50,772 nucleotides of DNA, taken from contig JABFRU010000043.1 of NCBI GenBank assembly GCA_013140985.1, positions 1-50,772 of the forward strand, in the 5' to 3' direction. This DNA is from Chitinophagaceae bacterium. Its GTDB lineage: Bacteria; Bacteroidota; Bacteroidia; Chitinophagales; Chitinophagaceae. Position numbers and translations under genes: made by a program. This document shows, in pieces, positions 45,301 through 50,772 of the stretch; within the stretch, counting starts at the first letter, position 1, and the number at the start of each line of letters is the position of its first letter. Under the pieces are notes generated by a model. It saw only the letters and a program-made list of their open reading frames with translations, made no database searches and had not been told where the DNA came from.

Positions 45301-45367
45301 GGGTTTGCTGGGAAAAGACAACAGTGCTGAACAATATAGCGAGAGTAAACAAACTGGGATTCTTCAT
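42329..45367 (-). CDS. Large exported TPR-repeat protein
   Basis: A 1012-aa protein with a signal peptide (1-19, ending VVFSQ), composed almost entirely of tetratricopeptide repeats. Typical units are AKEYFQKEQYSLAYPLFRELQ, GYSYFNLQNFAKAKPLFNSI and AEIYNTKKDWNNALLHYEYV. TPR solenoids mediate protein-protein contacts, so it is probably a periplasmic scaffold for the barrel and the HU-CCDC81 protein encoded next in the operon. No enzymatic domain is seen. The upstream gap shared with 45556 carries repeated GGTTTAA-like motifs. Confidence 0.85.
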   Translation of the reverse strand: MKNPSLFTLAILFSTVVFSQQTRYYTDPEEKFKEAKEYFQKEQYSLAYPLFRELQHDVKETDKANNAITVQEIKYYTTVCALKQNEGRAEDEAKEFINLQKNNARIQMMSFHLAEYYFRTEKFGNAIEQYDQTNIANLSNREIADMKFHQGYSYFNLQNFAKAKPLFNSIRNIKDDPNYIDANYYYGFLAFRDKEYSQALESFKVVENEKNYNTVVPYYIAQINYIQGRKDEAITYIEQKLASGSSAQYYDLELKQLIGHAYFEKGEYAKALPYLEDYVSRSKKVRREDLYELSYCYYITGNLAKSIEGFKQLSGKDDSLSQHAMYLLGDAYLKTGQKSNARNAFLFCSSNSSNAEQKEIAKYQYAKLSYELGYQDEAINSLSSFLADYPDSKYNVEAKELMIDILAKTNNFKDAQAMLESLDKPSENAKRLYPRILYGRATEMINDSRLTEANELLDKVLADPNNRAVQAFAYFWKGEIGYRNNQLDTAIKYYQLYVSAGSPPGGEANAINARYNLGYSYLKKENYPVAQTYFEPLAKNPALNSDAFTQDVYIRTADAYFMQKNYTTAKTMYDNVIKFSWPTEDYATFQNAMLAGVRSGNEKITLMNTMIRKFPSSPLVIDANMEVANTYMGDEKFREAIPYLSNVAKNTANTSLVPQAYLKMGTAYYNIDNNAEALKQFKILVDEYPNTPEAEDALDNVKTIYIEDGKPDEYADFMRQAGRPLSVDTEDSLNYAAAEKQYDDQNINGAVTAFNNYLQRFPNGAHTLEAHFNLAEIYNTKKDWNNALLHYEYVVTNAPNQYAERSALTAARICFFEQKDYVKAEKFYIQLKQWAVGQENKLEAMRGLLRCQYQQEKWTEAVENAKELTEAKGSSADDKSLANMAIAKSYEASGQYDLAITNFKSVVQLNKAALAAEARYEIAYCWLQVNKLTEAEKAAFETINKSGSYDYWITKAYILLGDVYFRQKDYFNAKATLQSVVDNTIDTELKAEAQAKLAQVTEEEGKSSKVNN

Positions 45368-45378
45368 TCGGTATGATC

Positions 45379-45500
45379 TTTAAACCATTGGTGGTTAAAC
45401 GTTGCGAATATTCAAATTATTTCAGGTTAAACCAAACATCATTCCAAACAGGTGTGGATAAATGAATCTTTGATAATGGTTTAACATTTTGTTGGTTTAT
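45379..45500. promoter_or_regulatory. Cluster of TTAAACC/GGTTTAA motifs in a divergent intergenic region
   Basis: Five motif copies: TTTAAACCA (45379-45387), TGGTTAAAC (45392-45400), GGTTAAACCA (45425-45434), TGGTTTAAC (45477-45485) and TTGGTTTA (45492-45499). The first two form an inverted repeat. The arrangement between divergent genes looks like a set of operators, but no regulator is known. Confidence 0.3.
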
Positions 45501-45555
45501 TAAGGTGATTTGACCACCTGAACCATCATTAGAAAATACTTGCTATCTTCCTTCG

Positions 45556-46113
45556 ATGAAAAGAATACAACTGATCGAAACCGGCATTATTGTCGTTGGC
45601 CTGATCTTCGGCTACAAATTCTTTGAAGGGATATTCTCTTTACTAATACAGGTCTTCTATGGCTTCCAGTTTGGCGGTGAAGATATTTTTGAAACGCTCT
45701 TGCCAACCATATTAATGTGTGCCGCATATGCCATTTGTTTTGTCTTGCTGATCAGGCGAAGCGGCCAGTTAGCCACTTATCTTGGCAAGAATATGACTGG
45801 TGAACAAATTGCCATAAAAATCGGCAAAAAGTCATTGTTGCAAGTGACCCTCATCGGTATTTGCCTGGCCACGATCATAGCAAATATTGCAACGATCCTT
45901 CTCTATCTTTTTGAAACCTTTAAAAATGAAGTGGGTAGAAAAAGCTTTATAGAAGAACGAACGACCGGCGTCAGTGGATACACATTCAAATTAACAGCGA
46001 TCCAAACAATTGTTGCAATTGTTACCATTTATTTTTCAAAAGACATCTCTGCCTGGTTCGTTCGTAAAAATGAAGTGGATGAACTCACCTTTTCATCACC
46101 TGACAAGGAATAG
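45556..46113 (+). CDS. Membrane protein of unknown function
   Basis: I do not recognise this 185-aa protein. It has about four hydrophobic segments (near residues 9-28, 47-65, 93-118 and 150-168) and ends in a charged tail, so it is an inner-membrane protein. It is 3 bp ahead of the thioesterase gene and probably co-transcribed with it. A weak box TATCTTCC lies just before its start. Confidence 0.65.
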   Translation: MKRIQLIETGIIVVGLIFGYKFFEGIFSLLIQVFYGFQFGGEDIFETLLPTILMCAAYAICFVLLIRRSGQLATYLGKNMTGEQIAIKIGKKSLLQVTLIGICLATIIANIATILLYLFETFKNEVGRKSFIEERTTGVSGYTFKLTAIQTIVAIVTIYFSKDISAWFVRKNEVDELTFSSPDKE

Positions 46114-46116
46114 CAG

Positions 46117-46527
46117 ATGTTTACTACCGAAACACAAATACGAGTCCGCTATGCCGAAACCGACCAGATGGGTGTCGTTTATCACAGCAATTATTTCCCC
46201 TATTTCGAATCTGCAAGGGCTGAATCTATCCGTGAATTAGGGTTTACCTATGCCGATATGGAGAAACTTGGAGTCATTATGCCGGTGATTGATGTGCATT
46301 GCCGCTATTTCCGCCCGGCCAAATATGACGACCTGCTGACCATTAAAACAATTTTAAAAGAATTACCCGTTCATCATAAAATTGAATTCCATCATGAAGT
46401 ATTCAATGAAAAAGGTGAATTGCTGGCATCCGGCAAGATCATTCTTTACTTTATGGAAGCAAACGGAATGAAACGAACTACCATGCCTGCTCAGTTGCTT
46501 GAGAAATTACAGTCCTATTTTTCTTGA
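46117..46527 (+). CDS. Acyl-CoA thioesterase, YbgC/FadM hotdog family
   Basis: A 136-aa hotdog-fold thioesterase. The family start RVRYAETDQMGVVYHSNYF carries the catalytic Asp in YAETDQMG, and IDVHCRYFRPAKYDDLL follows, as in 4-hydroxybenzoyl-CoA and YbgC thioesterases. It hydrolyses acyl-CoA; the chain preference is unknown. In Proteobacteria ybgC is linked to tol-pal; here the neighbours are a membrane protein and a site-2 protease, so no such link is visible. Confidence 0.92.
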   Translation: MFTTETQIRVRYAETDQMGVVYHSNYFPYFESARAESIRELGFTYADMEKLGVIMPVIDVHCRYFRPAKYDDLLTIKTILKELPVHHKIEFHHEVFNEKGELLASGKIILYFMEANGMKRTTMPAQLLEKLQSYFS

Positions 46528-46600
46528 TCCCGGCGCTATGGCCGGGATAGCCAGGCATTAAATTTAAAAATGAAAAATATTTTCTGACTAATTTTATCGC

Positions 46601-47614
46601 ATGGAGAACATGGATGAACAGTTGCCGGAAATGAATGCAGGAAGTGATCCTATTGTTTACCCGCCTAAATACGAAAAAAGAGATCAAACAACAAATATCT
46701 GGATCAAGTCGGTCATCAGTCTTGGCCTTTACTTGTTTCTAGGTTATTATATTTTTCACAGTTTTCAAATGCTGTTATTAATAACCAGTGTTGTACTGTT
46801 TCATGAGCTGGGTCATTTTTTTGCCATGAAGTTTTTCCGGTATAAAGACCTTGGCATTTTCTTTATTCCATTGCTGGGAGCTTATGTATCAGGCAGCAAA
46901 AGAGACGTATCGCAAAAAGAATCAGCCATTATTTTATTGGCCGGTCCATTGCCGGGTATCATTCTTGGGATAATTCTTTACCTGCTTTATCAAAATGATC
47001 CCACACTTGCGATCGGCGACATATCTTTTGGTGATGTTGCCTTATTGCTTGTCTTTCTGAACCTCATCAATCTCTTTCCTGTTTATCCATTGGATGGCGG
47101 GCAGTTATTGAACAGGGTGTTTTTGGATGAAGAAGGCTGGATCGGGAAAATATTTGTTTTTATTTCAATTGCCCTGCTTGCCTGGCTTTCCTGGAGGCTG
47201 TATTCTTATCATCATCAACCCATCTACTTTGTTTTTCTTCTTTTCCCGTTGATGATGGTATTGCGGATGTTCGGAGATAATAAATTAAAATCAGTAGAGA
47301 AAAAAATTGAAACAGAAGGCATTGATATGGACAAATCGTATGAAGACCTGCCCGCTGAAGATTACTGGAAGATCAGGAATATTCTCATCGAACAGCATCC
47401 TGCTTTCAGCGATGTACCACCGGCCCCGCCTTATGAGTATGATGTAAAAGAAGAAAAAATAATGACAACGATACAAAGTTTATTGCATCGTCATTTGGTG
47501 CAGGATGTATCGATGGCTGGAAAAATTTTTATCTTGCTTATCTGGGCAGCAGCGATCGCATCGCCATGGCTGCTGAATATGAACATGTATTTTTTCAGGC
47601 AATTCGGGTTGTGA
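46601..47614 (+). CDS. Site-2 protease family membrane metallopeptidase (M50)
   Basis: A 337-aa polytopic protein that by family cleaves peptide bonds inside the membrane. The zinc motif HELGH is at residues 68-72 in a hydrophobic helix, and the partner NLFPVYPLDGGQLL is at 157-170 in another. There are about six hydrophobic segments and a cytoplasmic helical insert (about 215-305) in the second half, and no PDZ domain. Targets are unknown; S2P enzymes often release membrane-bound regulators. Confidence 0.9.
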   Translation: MENMDEQLPEMNAGSDPIVYPPKYEKRDQTTNIWIKSVISLGLYLFLGYYIFHSFQMLLLITSVVLFHELGHFFAMKFFRYKDLGIFFIPLLGAYVSGSKRDVSQKESAIILLAGPLPGIILGIILYLLYQNDPTLAIGDISFGDVALLLVFLNLINLFPVYPLDGGQLLNRVFLDEEGWIGKIFVFISIALLAWLSWRLYSYHHQPIYFVFLLFPLMMVLRMFGDNKLKSVEKKIETEGIDMDKSYEDLPAEDYWKIRNILIEQHPAFSDVPPAPPYEYDVKEEKIMTTIQSLLHRHLVQDVSMAGKIFILLIWAAAIASPWLLNMNMYFFRQFGL

Positions 47615-47649
47615 CCGGTCTTTACGATCATTTTTTAAATAAATATATC

Positions 47650-48228
47650 ATGAGAACTATCTTTTTAATAGTAGGCGTCGCAGTATTGGCCAGTTGTAAT
47701 TCAGGAACAAAAACCGAAGTAAAGGTTGATGGCAAACAATACGAATGGGATACCACTTATCCGGGAACTAAGGATACGGCTTCTGCCCCGACTCCGGCTG
47801 GCAAGACAGATATAGAAACCTTTGGTGATATTAAACTGGGACAAGCTTCAGCAGAGACTATAAAAGTATTGGGCGAACCTGATTCAAAAGCTGAAGCCAT
47901 TGAATGGGCGGCGGATGGCCTGATGCACCAGGACTGGACATGGAAAGCAAAAGGTCTTGTGCTGAATATGTCTTATGATAAAACAAAACAGGAAAGCACA
48001 ACAGCTATCTATACCATCACAGCACAAGCTCCCTGTGCATTTAAAACAAAAGCAGGTTTAGGCATTGGCAATACATATTCAGAAGTAGAAGCTGCTTATA
48101 AAAAAGATATCGACCCCGAAGCAACTGATAAAACACAGATCACTGTGGGTTCTGTATATGGCGGCATCATCTTCTCATTTACCAATGATAAAGCCAGTAC
48201 GATATTTCTCGGCGCACAAGCTGAATAA
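47650..48228 (+). CDS. Lipoprotein of unknown function
   Basis: A 192-aa protein with a lipoprotein signal (MRTIFLIVGVAVLASC, Cys16) followed by a Thr/Asp/Pro-rich linker. The folded domain has two similar-looking halves (FGDIKLGQASAETIKVLGEP and KTKAGLGIGNTYSEVEAAYK), each resembling a short alpha-beta unit. ATG at 47650 is preferred because the signal starts there; the frame upstream overlaps the end of the site-2 protease gene. Palindrome B2 begins on the base after its stop codon. Confidence 0.72.
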   Translation: MRTIFLIVGVAVLASCNSGTKTEVKVDGKQYEWDTTYPGTKDTASAPTPAGKTDIETFGDIKLGQASAETIKVLGEPDSKAEAIEWAADGLMHQDWTWKAKGLVLNMSYDKTKQESTTAIYTITAQAPCAFKTKAGLGIGNTYSEVEAAYKKDIDPEATDKTQITVGSVYGGIIFSFTNDKASTIFLGAQAE

Positions 48229-48366
48229 CCTCACCGCTAAGACCTCACCCCAACGAGCATTTCAATTATTAATAAACGATACGACCCCAAAAACCCCTCT
48301 CCATGTGGAGAGGGGTTTTTGAAATAGATTACGTTTAGTAACGAAGATTAATTGGGGGGTGAGGTT
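48229..48366. repeat. Palindromic repeat B2 filling a convergent intergenic space
   Basis: It starts with CCTCACC directly after the stop at 48226-48228 and ends with GGGGTGAGG on the DUF6526 stop codon (48365-48367). The outer arms GACCTCACCCCAA (48241-48253) and TTGGGGGGTGAGGTT (48352-48366) pair, and the centre is the 15-bp hairpin listed separately. It shares the CGATACGACCC block with B1. Confidence 0.6.
48289..48320. terminator. Bidirectional terminator-like hairpin in repeat B2
   Basis: AAAAACCCCTCTCCA (48289-48303) pairs perfectly with TGGAGAGGGGTTTTT (48306-48320). An A-run on one side and a T-run on the other allow termination on both strands, between the convergent lipoprotein and DUF6526 genes. 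Confidence 0.6.
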
Positions 48367-48796
48367 AAACCCGGTGATGATCGGCTTTCCAGTTTTTAAT
48401 TTCCTGTTTGATCTGCTTTTGCGAAAGCTTTTCTTCTATAGCCCTTTTTGTCAAAGCAGGCATTTCTTCATCGCTGGCAAAACGGAGGGCAATGATCTGT
48501 CCCATTCTTAATTCTTTTGGGAATGGTTTTCCTGTCAGGATATAATAACGGAAATTTTCTTCGGCCCTGATAGCCCTGTCCTGTGCTTTCAAAGCGAATA
48601 CCCTGGCATACCAGAAAATCAACAGCAAAAGAAAAAACACAACGATCAGCAATGCGGCTGAATAATGATTGCCAGCATCGTGGTGGTTCAATAAATTAAT
48701 AACGCTGCCAATGAGCCCTGCAAAAATTAATAAAAAAGCAATACCGTGATACAGGGGAATAAGGCGAATGTGGTTTTTGAAATTTTGATCTTGCAT
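48365..48796 (-). CDS. DUF6526 membrane protein
   Basis: A 143-aa protein with two transmembrane helices (about residues 14-35 and 46-66), followed by a cytoplasmic helical part with EENFRYYILTGKPFPKELRM and QIIALRFASDEEMPAL, typical of the Bacteroidota DUF6526 family. The function is unknown. Its stop codon lies inside palindrome B2, and palindrome HP6 begins 5 bp upstream of its start codon. Confidence 0.8.
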   Translation of the reverse strand: MQDQNFKNHIRLIPLYHGIAFLLIFAGLIGSVINLLNHHDAGNHYSAALLIVVFFLLLLIFWYARVFALKAQDRAIRAEENFRYYILTGKPFPKELRMGQIIALRFASDEEMPALTKRAIEEKLSQKQIKQEIKNWKADHHRV

Positions 48797-48800
48797 GACA

Positions 48801-48886
48801 GTTGTAAGTTTTAGGTTTTAAGTTCTAAGTCGGCTTGTTGAAGTTAGGGCTTTCTTATTTATGACCTAAAACTTAGAACTTACCAC
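48801..48886. repeat. Heptad-repeat palindrome HP6 next to the dacB stop
   Basis: The left arm is GTTGTAA, GTTTTAG, GTTTTAA, GTTCTAA (48801-48828). The right arm is CTAAAAC, TTAGAAC, TTACCAC (48866-48886). The last base precedes the dacB stop codon (48887-48889) directly. Confidence 0.7.
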
Positions 48887-50245
48887 TCATTTAAGTTCAT
48901 CCAGCACTTTATACATCTTATTCGAAATACCGGAACCACTGTAATTATTGACGAGGAATGAGAAGATATATTCTTTACCATCTTTAGATTTATGATAGCC
49001 GCAGAAACCTTTTACATCACCGATGGTACCGCTTTTCATTTTCATGCCATTGAATTCCGGCAATCCATCATAGAAGTATTTGAACCAGTCTTTGCTCTTT
49101 GCATATTTCAATATCTCCACTTGTGCGTGCGTAGTCACTCTGTTCATCGGCGAAAGACCTGAGCCATCATAGATATTCAGTTCATCTTCATCAATGCCTT
49201 TGTCTTTCCAGAATTTTTTGACAATGTTGATGCCGCTGTCGGCCTGACCGATACCCATATCATTTCCTGCAAGGGTTGCTATTAATGATTCCCCATATAA
49301 ATTGATGCTTTTTTTCAGAAACCAATAAACGATTGAATCAAGTGTGGGTGAATAATGTGTGTAAAGTAATTCTTTGCCATTTAGTTTATCCGAATTAAAC
49401 GGGACTGCATCCAAATCCTCGCTTTCCTCTTTATATACATGATCCTTGAATGCAAAACCAAAACTTATATCCGGATCATGATCTGAAGCAGAGATTGTAA
49501 ATCTCTTGACCCCGGCGGGAATCGTTCCTTCTATAACAGAATATTTGCTGTTGGGAACAGGATAAATATAGGCGTTATCCCCGCTGCCGGCTTTCCCTGT
49601 TTTGCAATTATTAATTAAATGTCGCCACCATTTGGTTGCTATTGTATCAATAGATGTCGCATCTCCCGCCTTGTCTCCCGGAATGAATGTAACATCAAAT
49701 TGGTTTTCATGCCAATTCAGATTAAACGGTGCAGCACCATAATAATTGCCAATATCCTCGTATATCCAACGGGAAGGTATATTTTTTATTCTTTCGTTTT
49801 CGATCAAAAAAAATCTACTTACGCTTAACCATCCTTTTTTATTTGCTGCATTGATCACATTATTGAAGATCACCGTGTCAATTGTATTTTTATATCGCCA
49901 GCTTCCGAATGTAGGGTCACCTTTCCCCAGCACAAAAACATTTTTCGATACATAAAAAAAGTCAGTTGAATAGCGAAACTCCTTCCCCAACAACTCAAAA
50001 GCAGTCGCCGCTGTAATTATTTTTTGTGTAGACGCAGGCGCTAATCCTATCTGAGAATTTTTATCAAATACCACTTCCCCTGTTTTTGCATCGATCACAT
50101 ACAAAGAACTGATGGCATGCTTTAACTGGCTATCATTCTCAAATTTTTGAAATGCTTTTTGTAATTGCAGAGTAACTGTTTGTGCTGATAAACCTGCAAC
50201 CAGTAACCAGCATCCTGTAACAAGAAAGAATTTTTTCATAGCCAT
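48887..50245 (-). CDS. dacB: D-alanyl-D-alanine carboxypeptidase/endopeptidase (PBP4 type, S13)
   Basis: A periplasmic penicillin-binding protein of 452 aa that trims and cuts peptidoglycan cross-links. The signal peptide is residues 1-22 (ending GLSAQ). The three active-site motifs are present: S72-T-Q-K75 in APASTQKIITA, SIN in LKKSINLYGES (near 315), and KSG in MKMKSGTIGDVKG (near 405). The DGSGLSPMNRVT segment is also typical of S13. It is divergent from cinA. The start could be the first or third codon. Confidence 0.93.
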   Translation of the reverse strand: MAMKKFFLVTGCWLLVAGLSAQTVTLQLQKAFQKFENDSQLKHAISSLYVIDAKTGEVVFDKNSQIGLAPASTQKIITAATAFELLGKEFRYSTDFFYVSKNVFVLGKGDPTFGSWRYKNTIDTVIFNNVINAANKKGWLSVSRFFLIENERIKNIPSRWIYEDIGNYYGAAPFNLNWHENQFDVTFIPGDKAGDATSIDTIATKWWRHLINNCKTGKAGSGDNAYIYPVPNSKYSVIEGTIPAGVKRFTISASDHDPDISFGFAFKDHVYKEESEDLDAVPFNSDKLNGKELLYTHYSPTLDSIVYWFLKKSINLYGESLIATLAGNDMGIGQADSGINIVKKFWKDKGIDEDELNIYDGSGLSPMNRVTTHAQVEILKYAKSKDWFKYFYDGLPEFNGMKMKSGTIGDVKGFCGYHKSKDGKEYIFSFLVNNYSGSGISNKMYKVLDELK

Positions 50246-50252
50246 GCATTGA

Positions 50253-50260
50253 TAACTTTG
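50253..50260 (+). promoter_or_regulatory. -7 box of cinA
   Basis: TAACTTTG, a perfect TAnnTTTG box 56 bp before the cinA ATG, in the gap shared with divergent dacB; the -33 element is weak. Confidence 0.4.
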
Positions 50261-50316
50261 CTTAAAACTAATTTATTTCCTCTTAATCAATTCTTAATAA
50301 GGAAAATTGTAGTTCT

Positions 50317-50772
50317 ATGGTCAATGCTTCTATTATAACGATCGGGGATGAATTACTGATCGGCCAGACCATTGATACCAATTCCGCTTTTATCGGGCAG
50401 GAACTGAATAAGATCGGTGTGTGGGTAAAACGTCGTGTTGCTGTCGGCGATGTATATGATGATATCTGGAAAGCATTGGATGAAGAAAGCAAACATTCAG
50501 ACATTATCATCATCACCGGCGGATTAGGTCCAACGGCTGATGATATTACAAAACCATTGCTCTGTAAATACTTTGGCGGAAAACTGGTGGTCAATGAGGA
50601 AGTGCTGGCCCATGTAAAATATTTATTTGAAAAAATATTCCGCCGTCCTGGTCCTATACTAGAAGTCAATTTAAAACAGGCTGAAGTTCCTGACAATTGT
50701 ATCGTACTGCATAATAAAAGAGGGACGGCGCCGGGGATGTGGTTTAGCCCCCCCGCCCCCCGCAATAAAGAG
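50317..50772 (+). CDS. cinA: CinA family protein (nicotinamide-nucleotide amidase), 5' part
   Basis: The first 152 codons of a gene that runs past the window edge. The N-terminal MoCF-like domain is clear: ASIITIGDELLIGQTIDTNS, IIITGGLGPTADDITKPLL and EVNLKQAEVPDN, then RGTAPGMWF. By family the full protein handles damaged or recycled pyridine nucleotides. The last nine codons (SPPAPRNKE, from a C-rich stretch at 50748-50762) do not look like the continuation expected after GTAPGMWF, so the sequence may be unreliable at this end. The minus-strand frame over the same bases is a shadow. Confidence 0.9.
   Translation, partial: MVNASIITIGDELLIGQTIDTNSAFIGQELNKIGVWVKRRVAVGDVYDDIWKALDEESKHSDIIIITGGLGPTADDITKPLLCKYFGGKLVVNEEVLAHVKYLFEKIFRRPGPILEVNLKQAEVPDNCIVLHNKRGTAPGMWFSPPAPRNKE

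Noticed and set aside
50283-50765. 160-codon open frame on the minus strand
   Set aside because: It is the shadow of the cinA 5' part, whose + strand translation has clear family motifs; the minus frame has none.

Overview
The window reads as an ordinary chromosomal stretch of a Bacteroidota bacterium, most likely family Chitinophagaceae. The taxonomic inference rests on family-typical genes (GSCFA, DUF4270, HU-CCDC81 and DUF6526 proteins, a TonB-dependent receptor, a secreted M43 protease with a type IX secretion tail), on repeated -7 boxes of the Bacteroidota form TAnnTTTG, on weak Shine-Dalgarno sequences, and on a GC content that looks to be around 40% by eye. There are 44 protein genes (two cut by the window edges), one tRNA-His, and no IS, phage or CRISPR. 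No gene-free stretch exceeds 300 bp.

Layout. 1-303: 3' end of a MiaE-like tRNA hydroxylase. 352-3388 (-): HMG-CoA lyase, GSCFA protein, galactokinase as a tight operon. 3666-6209: small exported protein, RlmB, MetK. 6311-9586: DUF4270 lipoprotein and a one-domain glycogen-synthase-like protein, divergent from panC. 9703-16710 (+): membrane flippase-like protein, RfaE2-type nucleotidyltransferase, ppk1-ppx, panB, an ALDH7-like dehydrogenase. 16838-22376: outer-membrane protein, subtilase, DinB, tail-specific protease. 22586-28365: tRNA-His, DUF445, TonB-dependent receptor, two overlapping glycosyltransferases. 28346-32887: FtsE-like ATPase, TonB-C protein, PurM-like protein, RibF, HolA. 33112-36296: a three-gene module in which an exported Ppx/GppA-like protein lies between two paralogous membrane coiled-coil proteins. 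36407-39787: M43 protease, glutamine cyclotransferase, methyltransferase. 39942-45367 (-): large TPR protein, plugless outer-membrane barrel, HU-CCDC81 membrane protein. 45556-50772: small membrane protein, thioesterase, site-2 protease, lipoprotein, DUF6526, DacB/PBP4, and the 5' part of cinA.

How genes fit together. Polyphosphate is made and degraded by ppk1 and ppx, which are 3 bp apart. Pantothenate synthesis is represented by panC and panB (no panD here). Envelope functions dominate: receptors, proteases, a PBP and glycosyltransferases.

The two observations most worth following are: (1) the exported Ppx-like protein and its two coiled-coil partners, a candidate undescribed periplasmic module; and (2) a set of roughly 50-170 bp palindromic elements. 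Several of these are built from degenerate 7-mers repeated 3-6 times per arm. They sit flush against stop codons, and two related sequences lie in frame inside genes (ribF and the GSCFA gene).
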